DNA of 64,000 nucleotides. Origin: Eremophila alpestris peregrina. Its lineage: Eukaryota > Chordata > Aves > Passeriformes > Alaudidae. Shown here one piece after another: positions 47,149-61,200 of the stretch. Under the pieces are notes generated by a model. The model was given only the letters and a program-made list of their open reading frames with translations, was not told where the DNA came from and ran no database searches. The stretch lies in the NCBI GenBank assembly GCA_009792885.1, contig WMCF01000015.1, forward strand, positions 3,364,900 through 3,428,899, given 5' to 3'. A program made the position numbers and the translations under genes. Within the stretch, counting starts at the first letter, position 1, and each line of letters opens with the position of its first letter.

Positions 47149-50100
47149 GGCACAGACTGGATCACATCCAAAATGCTTAGGGCATACTCTGGAGAAGATG
47201 TATTGGAGAAAATTAGCTGAAGCAGTCCTCCAAAGAACAGGGAAATAAGTAGAAAATTAAATACATAGGTACTCAGGATTGTAGTGCTTGACTCCTCTGA
47301 CTTTTATTTGTCTGTGTATACATGTTTAGAACTCTACATTAAGCTATAAAAGACAGCAGTAATTTTGCACAAAACAAAGAAATTAAAAATGGGGAGGAAG
47401 GTTTTTCAAGCCACTTAACACATATTTGTACAGACAATTTAAGATGGAGACTGCCCAACTTCATGCACTTAAGCTTTGTGATAAACACAAATAGTTGATA
47501 GCTTACTACTGCTGAGGCTGATCTCTTATTAAATTCTTCTTCAATCCCTCACAAAACTCCGACACAGCGTCATAAAGTCTAGGGAAGTCACACTTGTCAT
47601 GCTCACAGGTACAGCTCTAAGAATAAACAAGTAGTATACACATTTTAATTATTTATCCCTTTCCTTCTCACCTCCCCTGAGATTGATTTGTATCTGTTCC
47701 CATCTCCTTATATCTATATTTATTTTGTTTCTTACACGCATGTTTAAATTTAATCTGATTGTGTCCTTAGGCCTGTTGTTGATAATTAAACCCACGTATT
47801 TTATTCCCTACAGCATGCATTACAAACCCTCTAAAAATGAGAGTGAAGCTTCCCCTTGATCTCAGTAAAATTATAGTTTTGGTTTCCCTTCTGATTAATT
47901 TTGTCCTGGGTGTAGTTTTAGATTTTTTAGCCAGGGTTAATAAATAGACCCTCCTACCTTTAAATCTAAAGTATTTTTTCTGATTGATGTCAAATGAATA
48001 TTTGACCTGTAGTTCAAACCGGCTAGCAAAGATGGAAAGAGTAATGCCAATTGTGTCTGGAGCTGTAATTTATTTTTTTTTCGGTGCTAAACTTATTAGT
48101 CATATTGTCTGCAATATGTATTATTGGACCAACTACAGTTTTAAGTTTTTCGGAAAAAGTGAGAGACAGATGGAGGGAACTGACCAGCAAATTTGGGTGT
48201 CTAACCAAATACAGTATGTCAGAGAAAGCATTTCCCTTCCATTATTATTTCATACACTGCCTTAGCTTTATGAATTCCAGACTCAGAAGTCTTCTTGATG
48301 ACAATATAAAACCAGATTTTAAACTCCATTTGCTCACTTAAATAGGCACATTGAAGACACAAGAACTGTTCAAAGGAGCAATGCTTCCAAAACACCTAAG
48401 AATTGATGGTATTGAGCTTTCATGTTTAAAACCAATTATTATTTCAGTTTTCCCTAGGTAATGCCATATTCACCCATCATGACAGAAAAGACTGTCATAA
48501 TCTTTGGACCTGAACATATTTCTACATGGCAGATGAATGTCCAGGGAAAGATCTTTCTGGACGAGCACAGAATTTATTTAAAATAAGTACACCACTGAAC
48601 GTGACAGTGTGGTGGAGATTTCAGAAAATGTATATGTAGCCTGAAACATAGATTCTTATTTTACCAGCTGTATTAAATGAAAGATAAACCTTCTTTCTAT
48701 AGATCTTCCTTTTCTTGTAAAATTAGATCTTCTCAGGAAAACTACTTAAGTAATGTGTATAAGAGCGAATGGGTCAGTGAACAACATTCCAGGTTTACAA
48801 ACATGTAAGTTAAATAGTTGTGCTCAATTCCATCACTAAAGGAAAATGGTTTTATTCATTAATTTTTCTTTCCCTTCCCACTGTCGTGTTTTCTGATATG
48901 TCATGCAAACGCATATATCACATCCATGGAGTCTAGACCCTCACCTTGCCATTTTTTGATCTTATGAATAGAATCTGAAAGATTCCTTAAGTTGCCCTCT
49001 TCTGCCTTTCCCTCCATGTCCTTATTCAACAGAATCTGAAAAATGTCCACGAGAATCTTTAAGTAATGTATTTATAATAGGTCACTGCAGAAGACACTGT
49101 AAATGAGGGTACAATGGTTTCATGGAAGCTTTAGCAGAGTTTAACCACACACCTTGGCTGTAGACATCTGTATGTTTTAGCACGAATGACTGCTGTGCAA
49201 CCTGAGGACACACGGTGACATTCATATGTGCTGCCTTTGACAGCACCACCTGTACATATTGCTTGTAAGAGCTCACTGCTGCTATGGAGATATGTCAGAA
49301 TGTCAACACTTTTAGTAAACCTCCATGTACCATCTAGAAAGCCCAGTATCATGCACGTGGAAGATTAAGTTTGCTTGCTTGAGAAAATCTTAGAAAAGTG
49401 AGAACGAGAGTGATGCTGTTGAATATCACCAGGGAGGTGATTTGCACTGTCTGCTGAGATCAGTGTGAAAGGCTCATCTGCAGGTGCATCACTGGGTTCC
49501 TAGGGTCAGAAAGGATGTAAGATTGTTACTACCACATCTGTTACTGTTATTAAAGTTCCCCAACTTTATTACCTGCTCCTTTCTTATGGCACAGGTCCCA
49601 AAAAAATCCCAAAGTAACCAACATTTCCTTGTTATCAGTATTGAAGAAAAAAAAGTAAGTCAATCTCATGCTGCAAAAATCACTATTCAGAAACACATAG
49701 ACCTTTCTTTCCAGTAACGTCCCTTGAATATGAGTGCCCCTGAAGTCTCCATGTTATTGCCATTATTTGCTCCCTTTTTTGATTTTTTGTTCGTGCAACT
49801 GTTCCAAATACTATTGTACACTGGACACCTGTGGATTGATAATATTGGCTGAGTTGTCACTAGTGGGAGACAATGCCCCACAGAGTCATGGCTCTAGTGC
49901 TGAATACCAGAAATTCTGAACTTTCTTTGTATTCAGTCCATGGGTGTTAAAATTCAGTGCAATACCACTGGAGCAAAAGATGTTACACTGACTTTAACTG
50001 ATGTGCAAAATACTTAGGATTGTTTATTTCTAAATGAAAAATGACTGAATTTCAAAAAGTTTAAAGAATAGTTGAACAGAAGTGATGAAGGTCCTACTGT

Positions 50101-52259
50101 TTTTTTTTTTTTACTTTACTGGTTTTTTTACTGTTTTTTCATCCCTCTATGAGCAGCAGTAAATTCTACAGTTCCTTCCTCAAGAATTAAGTTTGTATTT
50201 GCAAGGATGCAGTGGAACTCTGACAATAAAGTTCCTGCAAATATTTTAGAGGTCTGGATGCAATGAAATCCAGGAGTTCAAATTTGGGAGAGACTGGTGA
50301 CTGTGAAGTCATCAGCCTTTTCATCTAAGAAATTTATGCTCTACTTAGCACATATTGTCTTGTTCGTGATTTTGAAATGTCTGTGTCACAGAACTCTTTT
50401 GAAAATATCCCAGCCATTACAATTCCAAACTTGATTTTAGGATCATCTCGAAGGTCATGAATGCACAAGTTTATGCCACCCCAGCAACAAACACCATGGC
50501 TTGTTTTGAAGGTGAGTCATGAATGAGGACAGAGAGCTTCCCTGTTTGTCCTGTCTGGAGAGAAACAGCAGAGCTTTCCAATGAAGTTGAATTACTAGAA
50601 AGGTTTCAGAAGGTAAGCCAGGGGTTAACTTCCTTCCCAGCACTGAGCTGCAGCACACAAACTGCAATTTACAGCTTAAGAGCAATGTTAGATAACACAA
50701 ATGATACATTGAGGCTACTACTATTGTATATCCTGATCTTAAAGGAATTGGAGAGAGAGAATGATTCTGAAATAAGTTTCTGACTGCTACCTTCTCCCTG
50801 CTTCCTGTGATGGCTGTATTGTAGGTAACATGCTGTGTATCAGGGGAACAATGGTGAATGTGACCTACAGTGGCTTGGGAAGGCTGCGGCCCTCATGCTC
50901 ATGGGAGTGGTGGAAGCACAATGATTAGTGTTTAGGGCAGAGATGCTCCTGAAAAGAAACCCTAGGGACAGCCAGGTTTGAGAAGTTTCAATACCATTGT
51001 GGCTGGTATTGTTTCCAAGTTTCCAATGAAGACAAACCTCAGAAAAGTCAAAATTAGAGAACTGCTCTGGTCATGACATGGAGAAGTTCTGGGCTGAAAC
51101 ATTGTGTTTCCATCTGCACAGGGACATATTATTGATATGTGGTTGTCTCAAGAGACATAGTTCTGAATTTTAGTAGCCATGTCAGACCTGGGGAGGGAGA
51201 AAAAGCCAGGTTTAGGTAACTCAGCAATAAGGTTTTAGGTCTTTGCCTGTGTTGCTTTAACTAATTTCAGTGAACCAAATCTTGAGTTACACTTATGCCT
51301 TATTTACCAAAGTACTGCTGAATTGAATTTGGCAAGTATGAGCTGTATATGAGCATAACTTCATAGAGGTTCTCAGATGTTTGACTTGTTTGACGAAAAC
51401 ATTCTGAATGTTGTCTGCAGTTCTCTTTTGTTTCCCTTCTTGTGAAGTGTTTGGAATTAAGATTTTGTATGAGATACACTGTGAGTTTATGCATTACGCT
51501 AGAAAGCATTCATTGTAAATCAATAGTTAAAGCTAAATTTTGCTCTGATTTCTGCCACATGAAGCAACAATGCCTTCATAGCAATAGTATGAACTAAAAA
51601 ACATCAGCACCTATTCCTTTCAAAAAAGAAAAAACACTTAGCATAATCTGCAATGCATGTGAACAATTTATGAACATGATGCATCCAAGGGTATCTCCTT
51701 AGTTTAGTATTGCAGTATTTGCAAATTGCATGAAAGTAATATTGTACTCGTGTTCTATTTGAAAGAGTAACATGATAGGTAAGTTTCTAATAATTCATTG
51801 CTTTTTCTCTCAAAATTTGCAGAAAGACACGTTGTGCTCCTGTGTCTTGATATTTTGGTTTTTGTACAGAAATTAAAAATAGTGAGAATATGGTGCTAAC
51901 TGGAAGTGTATGGCCTGTTGTAAGATTTATTAACTAAACTCAAAGCTATTTTTTTTAGCTGGTCACAGCTTTATATACCAGATGTTGAAAAAATATGCAG
52001 AAAGCACAGAGAACAGTACAAGCTAATCACTAACTTTGGCTGTAAGAGTATTTTGCTTTGGAATGTAGGTGATTATGATTCAGCATAAAGGACAGCTGCA
52101 AGCCGTTCAATACGGTCTTTCATTGGAAGGGATAAGAAATGAACATCCAGCCTTCTAAATTACACACCTTCTTTCTACTTCTTTCTAACTTTGTCAAGAT
52201 TAATTTCTGCTTTCTCTTTTAATCCTTGTTAAAAAGAAAAAAAGAAATTTAATGATACT
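47149..52259. other. Unique AT-rich intergenic sequence
   Basis: No gene or repeat family is recognised. Open frames are at most 93 codons (47984-48265, plus), without a domain. A 13-bp T run lies at 50100-50112. Confidence 0.55.
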
Positions 52260-53010
52260 ATTCTCATTATGCAGCTATCAGTTACATAAAATATCTTTGT
52301 TTAGAGGCCTAATAAAATTGGTCATATAAAGAGGAAATGAGATTTTGAATGTAAAACGAAGCTGACAGTGCTCTTCTATTACTATGGTCTTATTAGGAAA
52401 AATTCTCTGACATCTGTTTATCCCCTGCAGCCAACCTTGTATTCAGAACACAGTAATTGATTCACAGCATCCACTGGGGATCTAACTGGCTCACTTTTCC
52501 ACACCGCACTACACAGGTATCTCTGCAGCTAATTCTGAATGTACATCTACATCGTTATCTCCTGGTGAACTGTGACCCGAAACACTTTGGAGGCCCAGAT
52601 GAAAGTGCTTCCTCACCCCTCCAGTGCTGAGGGTGCAGGCGTTTCTGCAGCGTGGCAATTCACCCAGGACACCCAATCACAACCAGCCCCTTTGAAGCCC
52701 CGCTCAGCTGGGAGACCATGAATGATTCATGGCTTCTCTACACACACTAAAGGGGGAAGAGCAAAGCTAGTGTGTATTATTCAGGACTGCATCCTCAATA
52801 AGCCTCCGTGTTCAGCAAATTGCTACAACGTTTTTCTGCTTAGTCCTCACCTGTACACCACATCCCTTTTTGTGCATAACCCTCTCAATTTAATGAAGAT
52901 TGGCTGATTATCTAGGAGGCCATGTTAATTAACACCAGCACAAATAAAGAAGTCCAGTGTCATTGCACAAAACCAACGTTCAAAGGATTATAAGGAAATT
53001 ATAGTACACA
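52260..53010. promoter_or_regulatory. Candidate conserved non-coding element, with near-palindromic POU-like site
   Basis: Seen: repeat-free, complex sequence with a locally higher GC and several non-repeat CpGs (52550-52710). It has the near-palindrome CCATGAATGATTCATGG at 52716-52732 (one central mismatch), CCAATCACAACC at 52673-52684, AATTTAATGAAG, GATTGGCTGATTATC and TTAATTAACACC. TGAAT-ATTCA-type palindromes are bound by POU and related homeodomain factors. Inference: this could be an enhancer. Conservation was not tested. Confidence 0.35.
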
Positions 53011-53789
53011 AGACAAAACTAATTTTACAATGGTTGAACTGCCATTTTTTGTTTACCCCCTTCCATTTCCACAACATCACAGGTTCATTTGGAACCCAGT
53101 TTAATTGTGGGTTTCAGACTCCATATATATCTTGTTTCTTTGATGAAAGACTATTAACTCCCATTCAATGTTGTAACAATCAAATATCACGGAAGTTGAT
53201 ACTTGAAATTAATAGCTGCCAAAGATCCTCTGAATTTCCAGGTATCCAGGTAGTAGAGCCAGACACCAGTCCTCTAACTGTGTCTCTTTAAAAGCTTTTT
53301 CTTATATTCCCACTCTCAGAAAGGTTTCCAGACCAAAAGATAATTATGGCTCAAATAATAAATTCTCTCTTTGCCTCATTACACATCTGTGCTGATAGGA
53401 TCACAAGATAGTAAACACCTACTAGTCCTTCTATACTATTCACCCTGCTAAGGGTGAATGGATCCACTGAGGTCATAAGTTCATAGCCCTAATCCTTAAA
53501 GGTAAAATTCAGAAAAGAGGAAAGAGAAAAGGTAACTTCATTCCCATTGTCCTCTTCGTTGCTGGCATACAGAGGAGGTAGCACAGTTAAACATCACTCA
53601 TGAGAGAATAACACAAGTGCTAAGAAAGTAGAGAATTAAATAAACTGGTTTTATAACTGCAGTTGTAATATTCTAGCTTCTCCAGATTCATGCCTTCAGA
53701 GGTCACATACTTCTCATCATCAATTTCTCTTATTTTCAAGGGTAATAATTATTAGATTAATGAATTAGGTGAACACAAATCTACATGGC
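53011..53789. other. Unique intergenic sequence
   Basis: No gene or repeat is recognised. An 85-codon plus-strand frame at 53034-53291 shows no domain. Confidence 0.5.
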
Positions 53790-54474
53790 GAAAGCCCAGG
53801 GGATCTAGGGGTGCTGGTTGAGAGGAATGGCTGAACATGAGACAGCATATGCTCAGGTGGCAAACAAGGCCAATGTTATCCCAGTCTGTATCAGCAGCAG
53901 TGTGCCCAGCAAGACCAGGGCAGTGATTGTCCCCATGTACCCAGCACTGATGACACCACACATTGAGTGTTGTGTTCAGTTCTGGGCCCCTCAATTCAGG
54001 AAGGACTTTAAGGTACTGGAATGAGTCCAGAGAAGTGCAGTGAAGCTGATGAACAGTTTGGAGCACTAGTCTTATGAGGAGAAGCTGAGGAACCTGTGGG
54101 GAAAAAGAGGCACACAGGGTGACCTTATAATTCCCTACAACTACCTGAAAGGAATGTGTAGCCAGGTGGGGGTCAATCTCTTCTCCCAGGTAACCAGTGA
54201 CAGGACAAGAGGACAGTCATAGGCTGTGCCTGGGGAGGTTTAGGTTGAACATTTAGGAAGAATTTCTTCACAGAAAGGGTGATTGGACATTGGAATGGAC
54301 TGCCCGGGGAGGTGGTGGCGTCATCATCACTGTCATTAAACACTGGAGGTGTGGAAGGAAGACAGGACATGTGTGTAGTGTCATGGTGTAGTTCACATGG
54401 GGGTGCTTGGTCATAGCTTGGAAGTCAATGATCTCAGATCTTTGACAAGCTAATCGATTATGTGGCTCTATGAC
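53790..54474 (+). mobile_element. CR1 LINE, 5'-truncated 3' fragment, plus orientation
   Basis: The order of CR1 landmarks is intact: the last part of ORF2, the AAGCTGATGAACAGTTTGGAG region (near 54044), TATGAGGAGAAGCTGAGG, CCCTACAACTACCTGAAAGG (near 54133), GTAGCCAGGTGGGGGTC, TCTTCTCCCAGGTAACCAG, GACAGGACAAGAGGACAG, GGGGAGGTTTAGGTTGAAC, TTCTTCACAGAAAGGGTGAT and the GCCCGGGGAGGTGG block, then a degraded tail ending near 54474 (GTGGCTCTATGACT). It is the longest CR1 piece in the window and lies opposite in orientation to the one at 22.7 kb. Confidence 0.92.
53800..54024 (+). pseudogene. CR1 ORF2 (reverse-transcriptase polyprotein) C-terminal remnant
   Basis: A plus-strand frame open to a stop at 54024 translates with the CR1 ORF2 C-terminal signature: AQVANKAN, then RAVIVPMYPAL, then CVQFWAP and FRKDFKVLE. 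Full CR1 ORF2 encodes an endonuclease and reverse transcriptase of roughly 900-1000 residues, and only about the last 70-75 codons are left. The first ATG (53818) is accidental because the element is 5' truncated. A premature stop follows KVLE, where family members continue. It is non-functional. Confidence 0.8.
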
Positions 54475-57400
54475 TTCAGAAGGCTTTATTGTATGGCTTA
54501 TGATGCACTTGATTCGAGGTCCTTAAAACTTTAGCATGACTTTTCTGAAGTTCTTAACTCTACTTGTCTAGGATACAGAGAGGGTAGTTATTTATATAGT
54601 TAAATATAATTATATATTCCACATGCAGGCAAGATTTGCAATCCTTTACATTAATGAAATCTTTTTCAATAATGCTGTACAGAAAATATGGACTCTTTTC
54701 TCACATTTAAGCATTTCCAATTAACACCATTAAGTTCATCTGTTCAAAAACAGTTAAAATGGGGGATAAACAGTAAAACAAAAGAGAGTTTTTTATAGTA
54801 ATCATTTGGAGTTCTTAAAAAATTAGTAAAACAAGAAGAATTATTAAAGGACAATGACTAAACAGAGGAATATGTTATGCCAAAACAAGGAATAGCCAAG
54901 GCACACTGCAATTCAGTAGTAATTGTACATATATAATTGTATATATAATTATATCTATAACTGCATCCATACATGCAAACATATATATGAAATGGTTATA
55001 TGTGCAGGAGGTTCTTTATAGCCACAGCGAAAAGTACCAAAGTAAAGGCAGCAACATTCATCTAGGATTCTTTGCCTGGATGTCCTAAGTGTAGGGAGAT
55101 ACAGTTTTGGTCCCTGCAAATGCCTCCCTGGCTGCAAAATACTTCTGATCCAAATATAAAAGGCAAATCTGTGTCTCCTGCTGGGCTAACCTATGTTTGT
55201 TGATTAGGGAACCCTAATTCCAAAACATACATGGAAAAATATTCCTTAGATACCCTTTATATTAACAGCTGTCTAGAAGAGATGTGTAATTAGATCAGTT
55301 TTTCAGTCCCAATATTGTTATATAAAAGTTACCTTCATGTCCAAACTTGGCTGTTCTGTTAGACACAGGGTTAGATTCAAGACAAGTTCTCACAGTCTGT
55401 CAATGGCCATTGCAAGGTGTTCCTATGCATTATTTAGAGAAATTGTGCCTAATTTAGGTATTTGAATTGTATCTAAGGGTTAGACAACTGAAGACTAGGC
55501 AATGCCGACTCAGCTCTAAAGGGTCACATCCCTTTTTTTGTGTATAATTTTAAGATTCAAATGCATGTGTCTCTGTCAAATTAGATAAATATCCAAGCAG
55601 TGGCTAGGAGCTGAGCTGGGAATTAAACTGATTGATCAAATGGATTGATCAAATGTTAACTCCTGAGACAGATATCCTAACGTAAATTACAATTCATTTC
55701 TTGAACACTGTATTGTTAAAATTGTTTCTGCATTTTTCAACTAAATACACAGGTCATTGCAGTGTATCCAGTTAGCTAACCATTAATATTAAGAATATCT
55801 TCAATTTAGATGTCTATAATCTCAAGGCCCTAAATTAATAATTAATTTTTACTCTATAATTTTACTTTATGGTGGATCTATAGCTTTAATGGCAAAAATT
55901 GCTAAACCTGAAGTTTAAAGAACTGAACTAGGTACAGCTTTTTTGAACAGTTTAATAATACCCATAAGGCAATATTTTGCTTAATAACACAATTAAACTG
56001 ATTTTATAAATTATAAAATTAATGCTTCACTAATCAAGAATTTCAGAATTTCAAACACAAAAATCTTTTGGCTGAGAAAAAAATGCCTTCGCTAATTTGT
56101 AAAACTATGCTTTCCCTAAGAAATGTTGTGTTTCAGTTGCTCTTTGTGACTAGTTGGATATCCTTTCAAGTTTCCACTTACATTATATAAAATTGTTAAA
56201 CTTTTCTACAAAGTCAAACCTTTTCCCTCATTCTTCAGTAGCATGCAAAATGGACAAAATATCTCTAATCATTAAACCAGTAGAAATAGTAATAAGAATA
56301 ATACAGAAGACAAGTATATTGTTGAAAATGTTCAATTATTTCTCAGATTATAGCACTCAGAAAAATAGTTTCAGGATCAAATTAAGGATGTGGATACAAT
56401 CCACCTCTTATTTACACCAGGCTTCCTCAGCTTCACCCATGGCTTTCAATTCAGAGAGTAAAACAAATATAAGATCCCTCTAACATAGGGATAGATCATA
56501 GATAGATGAGACAGAAAAGCTAAACTTGCCCCATTTTGCATTTTAATTTTTACTGGCTTATATTTGCATGTCTAGCAAAAAGTGTCAATATTCACTTATA
56601 TCTTAGATTTGAAATTTATCAAGTAACATTATGCATATCTTCACAGTTATTTAAGCAACTAAGGACAGGACTTAAATGGTGGATGCCTATGCTGAGATTG
56701 TTCTGTAAATTTTCTGTCCACATTATATAGATCTGTAGGTACCCTGGTCTCCCTTTTACACCATTGCAAAGAAATGGGCATTTCTACCCTACAATTCATC
56801 TGAACTGGTTCAGATGTCTCCTTCTGTTGAGATGCTCCTGTCCCCAGTCACAGTGTCAGGAAGGAGACAATTTAGCTCAAATAGATATCCTTGTACAGTC
56901 CCAAATCTGTGGTATTTTCCATATATTTTCAGCTGTCATACTGAGAAGAGAAATGTTTTGAGAAGGGCTCTAAAAGGAAGAAGGTTACTGAGAAAGACAG
57001 TGAGGGTTACAAGTGAAAGGGGCCAGTAGGAAAGAAAGTGCACACATAAGAAAAACATTCCAAACACATGGAAAGCTGGAAGGAAAGTGCATCAAAGTGA
57101 GAAGTAGGTACTATATTAGAAAGCAGTGTCATGAGACAGGCAGCCAGATCTAAGGATTTCAGAGCCACCAAGGTGAAACCAAGAAGCTAAAATTTGATGG
57201 GAATGCAAAAGACGATCTAGTGAAAGAACCAGAGGAGCAAAAGCCTACTGGGGCACAAACAAACAAGGATTGTAGATTGCTGCATTTGTGTGTCACAAAT
57301 GTAGAAACTCCATGGTGGAGGAACTTACAAGCACAAGAGGATACAATATATAGCAGGGAGTATTATGGTTTATCACAATGTGCATCCTTTCTGAATATAC

Positions 57401-58142
57401 TGCGGCTTGAGATTCAAATATGCCCTCAACTACAATCAGTTTTAGGTGATGGAAGGGAGACATCTTCTCTAGAAACATTAGAAAAAGTTGTTCAAATATT
57501 ATTAGCTTCCTTCATCTTTCAGCCTTACCATTCACTTGTCTCTTTAAAAATTTCCCGGGCATTTGGCACACATGATGGTCTCCTGCCTCTAAGTAACTGA
57601 ACGGAGTAACCAAGCCACTGAACACTGAAATATTCCTGTCTAAGCAAGCACACTAGGGGACTCTTTGTGACAGTAACTTGTCCTTTCAGGATGAAAAACT
57701 GGGAAAAGGACAAATGAAAAGAAACTTAGAAATATACAAGAAAGAATAACGCTTATCTGACAGAAAGAGAAATTCCTTGCCTGTAAAGAGGACAGAGAAA
57801 AGCAAAAGATACTTTTTAAAATGCAGCTTGTTATACATTTTCCTGTTTTGCAAAATTTCTGAAAACAGCTACATGATTTTTAGAGTACTTAGCACATCAG
57901 TCACCATACTCTTGCAAAAAGACATATGAGTGCAGACAATTGCACAAGCCATCACAGTTTTTGTGGGGGTCTTTTACTTCTCCTGCTGTCCAATGTATAT
58001 GAATAATGAACATATGCTTCAGCTTTACACAATTTTGGTGTGGCTTCTTAAAACCCCAATACTGCCTCAATATTGCAAACCAAGCCATTTTAAATTCACT
58101 ATTCCTGTTGCATCTTTGAGGACACCTGCTTATAGCCAAAGA
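54475..58142. other. Unique AT-rich intergenic sequence
   Basis: No gene is recognised. Frames of 109 codons (56154-56483) and 126 codons (57220-57600) on plus lack known domains. A 13-bp unit repeats about twice in tandem (ATTGATCAAATGG, 55631-55655). AT-rich TATA-type runs lie at 54585-54620 and 54925-54960. Confidence 0.55.
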
Positions 58143-58171
58143 AATTATTAGGTGCGGAGAACCTAATAATT
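58143..58171. repeat. Inverted repeat, 11-bp arms, 7-nt loop
   Basis: AATTATTAGGT (58143-58153) pairs perfectly with ACCTAATAATT (58161-58171) around GCGGAGA. A third partial copy (AGGTAATTATT) follows directly. Confidence 0.9.
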
Positions 58172-58265
58172 AGGTAATTATTATGTAATTTTCCAAGGAA
58201 CTACACTTTTCTTTTAACTGCATTAGTATTTAGATGGAGTATTTTGCAAGCTGCATAGCTACAGT

Positions 58266-58292
58266 TATAAAGTCAATTTATATGACTTTATA
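58266..58292. repeat. Inverted repeat, 10-bp arms, 7-nt loop
   Basis: TATAAAGTCA (58266-58275) pairs perfectly with TGACTTTATA (58283-58292) around ATTTATA. Confidence 0.9.
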
Positions 58293-61200
58293 CATCAAAA
58301 TTATTATACAACATACATGAAAAATAATTTACAAATCGACAAGTAAATGTAATATTTACAAGATGTTAAATGCTAGTAGCATAAAGAATGAAAAGAAAGA
58401 AATTTCCTAGTTTTATTTCATAAAATTTTATTGATGTTTATAATTTCCTAACAAGAACACCTATCATCTAAACAATTAAATTGATAAACTTATTAAAATA
58501 CATATTTGTCTCATTCTGACAAAAGAAAATTCTGTTAAAATGAGAGAAATAAAACTTAAATGATTAAATATTGGGATAGCAAAGAAATAAAACCCTCCAA
58601 TAAATATGTAATGGACAAAATGGCAATGGAAAATAAATATCATTGTTCACAAATAAATAGCAAAATCAGCAGTCAGGAGTTGTAAGAAAGTCAAGTCAGG
58701 TGTGTGCAAACTCAACCCCCACTTCTTTAAACAAGTCTTTCGTTTTTTACTTATCTTTCCTCTATGTCTTTTCTAGGTGCACTTTCACATTTCAGTGGAA
58801 AAAGGAATGATCTCACACAGCACTAGGTAAAAGTTCATCTTTGGGAAAGTATGTGAAGAAAACTTCAGAACATTTTGAAGTGTGGGAATTAGTGCTTCTA
58901 ACTCTGAACCAAGGTGCTAAAGCCAAAGTAGGAAAAAACTCCATACTATTGATTTTTCTTCAGAGAAAAAAAAAGAGTAGCCGAGTTTTTACTGATCCTT
59001 ATCTGCTGAGCTCTCCCTTTCTGGGGCTACGTCTGTGTACAAAATCCAAGATGTGAGCTTTATCAGGTCAAGCTATTTGGAACAGTGAGTTCATATAATG
59101 TTTTATGTACCCCTGCTAACAGTCCATTCTCTTATAGAGATCTTTCCTTGTTATTAATTAATCTCAATACCTCACCTTTCAAAAACATCAGAGTGAAGAT
59201 GATCTCTCTTGGTCCATATACACTCATTTTTTATTAGCTGTGCCTATGAACTGCAATAAAATTATCTCTGTCCAACTGCAAGTGAGTTAACTGCAGAGCT
59301 AAGCACTGGGAAAGTGTGCTAGTGCACTGCTGCCTTGTTGAGACAAAGGTTTTGCCAGGGGGTTACACTGGTCTATATGTGTCCTGCTTTTGTGGCTTGC
59401 TGGTGCTTTGCTCCAAATGCACCATCCCACTGAGAATTAGCTGGAGTTTTGATGGAGAAACATCCCTAGAAAACACATCATTTGGAGCACAAGCTGATTA
59501 TCCAAGTTCCCCTTACAAATTAGTGGTAGTTACAGTGAGAGGAGACAGATCACACCTGGCTGCAGTAGAAGCCCAATGAGGCCATAGCCCCTAGGAAGGA
59601 CATCCGTTAGAAACAGAAACAGAAAAAGTGTAATATTTATAAATATTAAATTAAGGTTTAATATGTCTATCCCCTATCAATTAAAACCAAACAGACAGTG
59701 AGGCATAATGTTGTACTTGCAATATTTGATAACCCAAATTTGAAATCAAGGGTTCCATTTCTTGCCTGTGAAACATGACTAAATTGTTCAAAAGAAAGTA
59801 AGAGTGTCCTGAAGGCTAAGCTCTTCAGGAATTTCATCATTAAAAGTCTCTTAGACATATGAAAATAATTTAGATAAGGACCTTAAACATTTTTTTCCTA
59901 CTTCTGAAAGTATCTCTTTAAGAGATCTAAACTTAATTTTATTAATTTGGAGACGAAAGAAAACAGGCAGATGCATAACACTGACATCTTTATAAAATAT
60001 TTAACAAAGGTATCTGTCTAGGTTTTCTTTATTTTTTTTTAACACCATAAGCTTCCATCTACTACTTGACATAAAACAACAAGCAGGATCTAAGCTAAAT
60101 GGGAGGAGTATATCAGATCTCCAGAAATTATACTAGTAAAGAGAAAAACCCATTTCTGACTTTCAGACATGAGATAAGATATTGGCAACTTCTCACCAGA
60201 TAAACAGTAGTTTTTAAGCATTCTTGTGCCCTTCTTTCACTAGGTTTAACTCTCATCCGTAAAGTCAAACAGGACTTAGCTGAAAATTCGTTAGAGTTAA
60301 GAATGGGTCTGATTTCATTGACAGAAAGCAATTCAGAACAAACTGGGATAATTATAAGTAGTCTTGATGGAGAAAAGGTGAATGGGTCGAGCTGAGTTTT
60401 CTAATATGCAGGAATGCTTTCAAAACCTGGAATGAGTAAAGGCTTTTGAGTCTGGATAATTAAAAAGCAAAGGAACAGAGCAAAGCAGGTGAGTCAGGTT
60501 AATCTATCAGTCTTCCCTAGCAAAATGTTGACTTGATAAGAAATAGTGGATCTTTTTCAAAAGAAAACTTTAGAAATCAGTAATCTGCATTCAATCAAAT
60601 TTTCTTATGGGAGGGTTTATTGCATTCAAGAATTACCCCAATACATCAAAACTATATAAAAAGAAATATAAAATATATCCTTCCAAGCACATAACCATGC
60701 AAATATAATTTTTTTAACCAGATATATGTAGGTGGAAGATCAATTAGCCATTTTTGTCACTAGTTCTTATCTCTGTACATTAAATGTTTTTTGACTTAAA
60801 GTCACATAAGAAAATGCAATGTCTGCCAAAATATCCCTGCAGAAACCAGCAGCTCAGATATACATTCAAGTCACCCTATCTTTACTTCTGTCTACATTAG
60901 TCTTAAAGGTTTTCAAGCAAAATTTCACATGCTATAGGGTAAGTTTTTGAATCTCTTGACTTCATGCATCATTGATGTGGTACTTAAATCTAGTATGTCC
61001 CACTCTCAAAAGTCGTCCTTTGATTAAACAAACATTCCCATGATGTGAAAACCAAAGACAACCCTGCAGTAATGGTTCTTCAGTAAAAAAAATCCATAAT
61101 GCCTCCTAATCAATGGACCAAAGCCTAGATAAAGGCAAAACTGGAGTACTCATTTTCACTGAATGGAAGCAATGAATGGTCACAGTGCTAGAGCCACTTC

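Noticed and set aside
57220..57600. 126-codon plus-strand open frame
   Set aside because: No recognisable domain, and composition typical of the surrounding AT-rich DNA.
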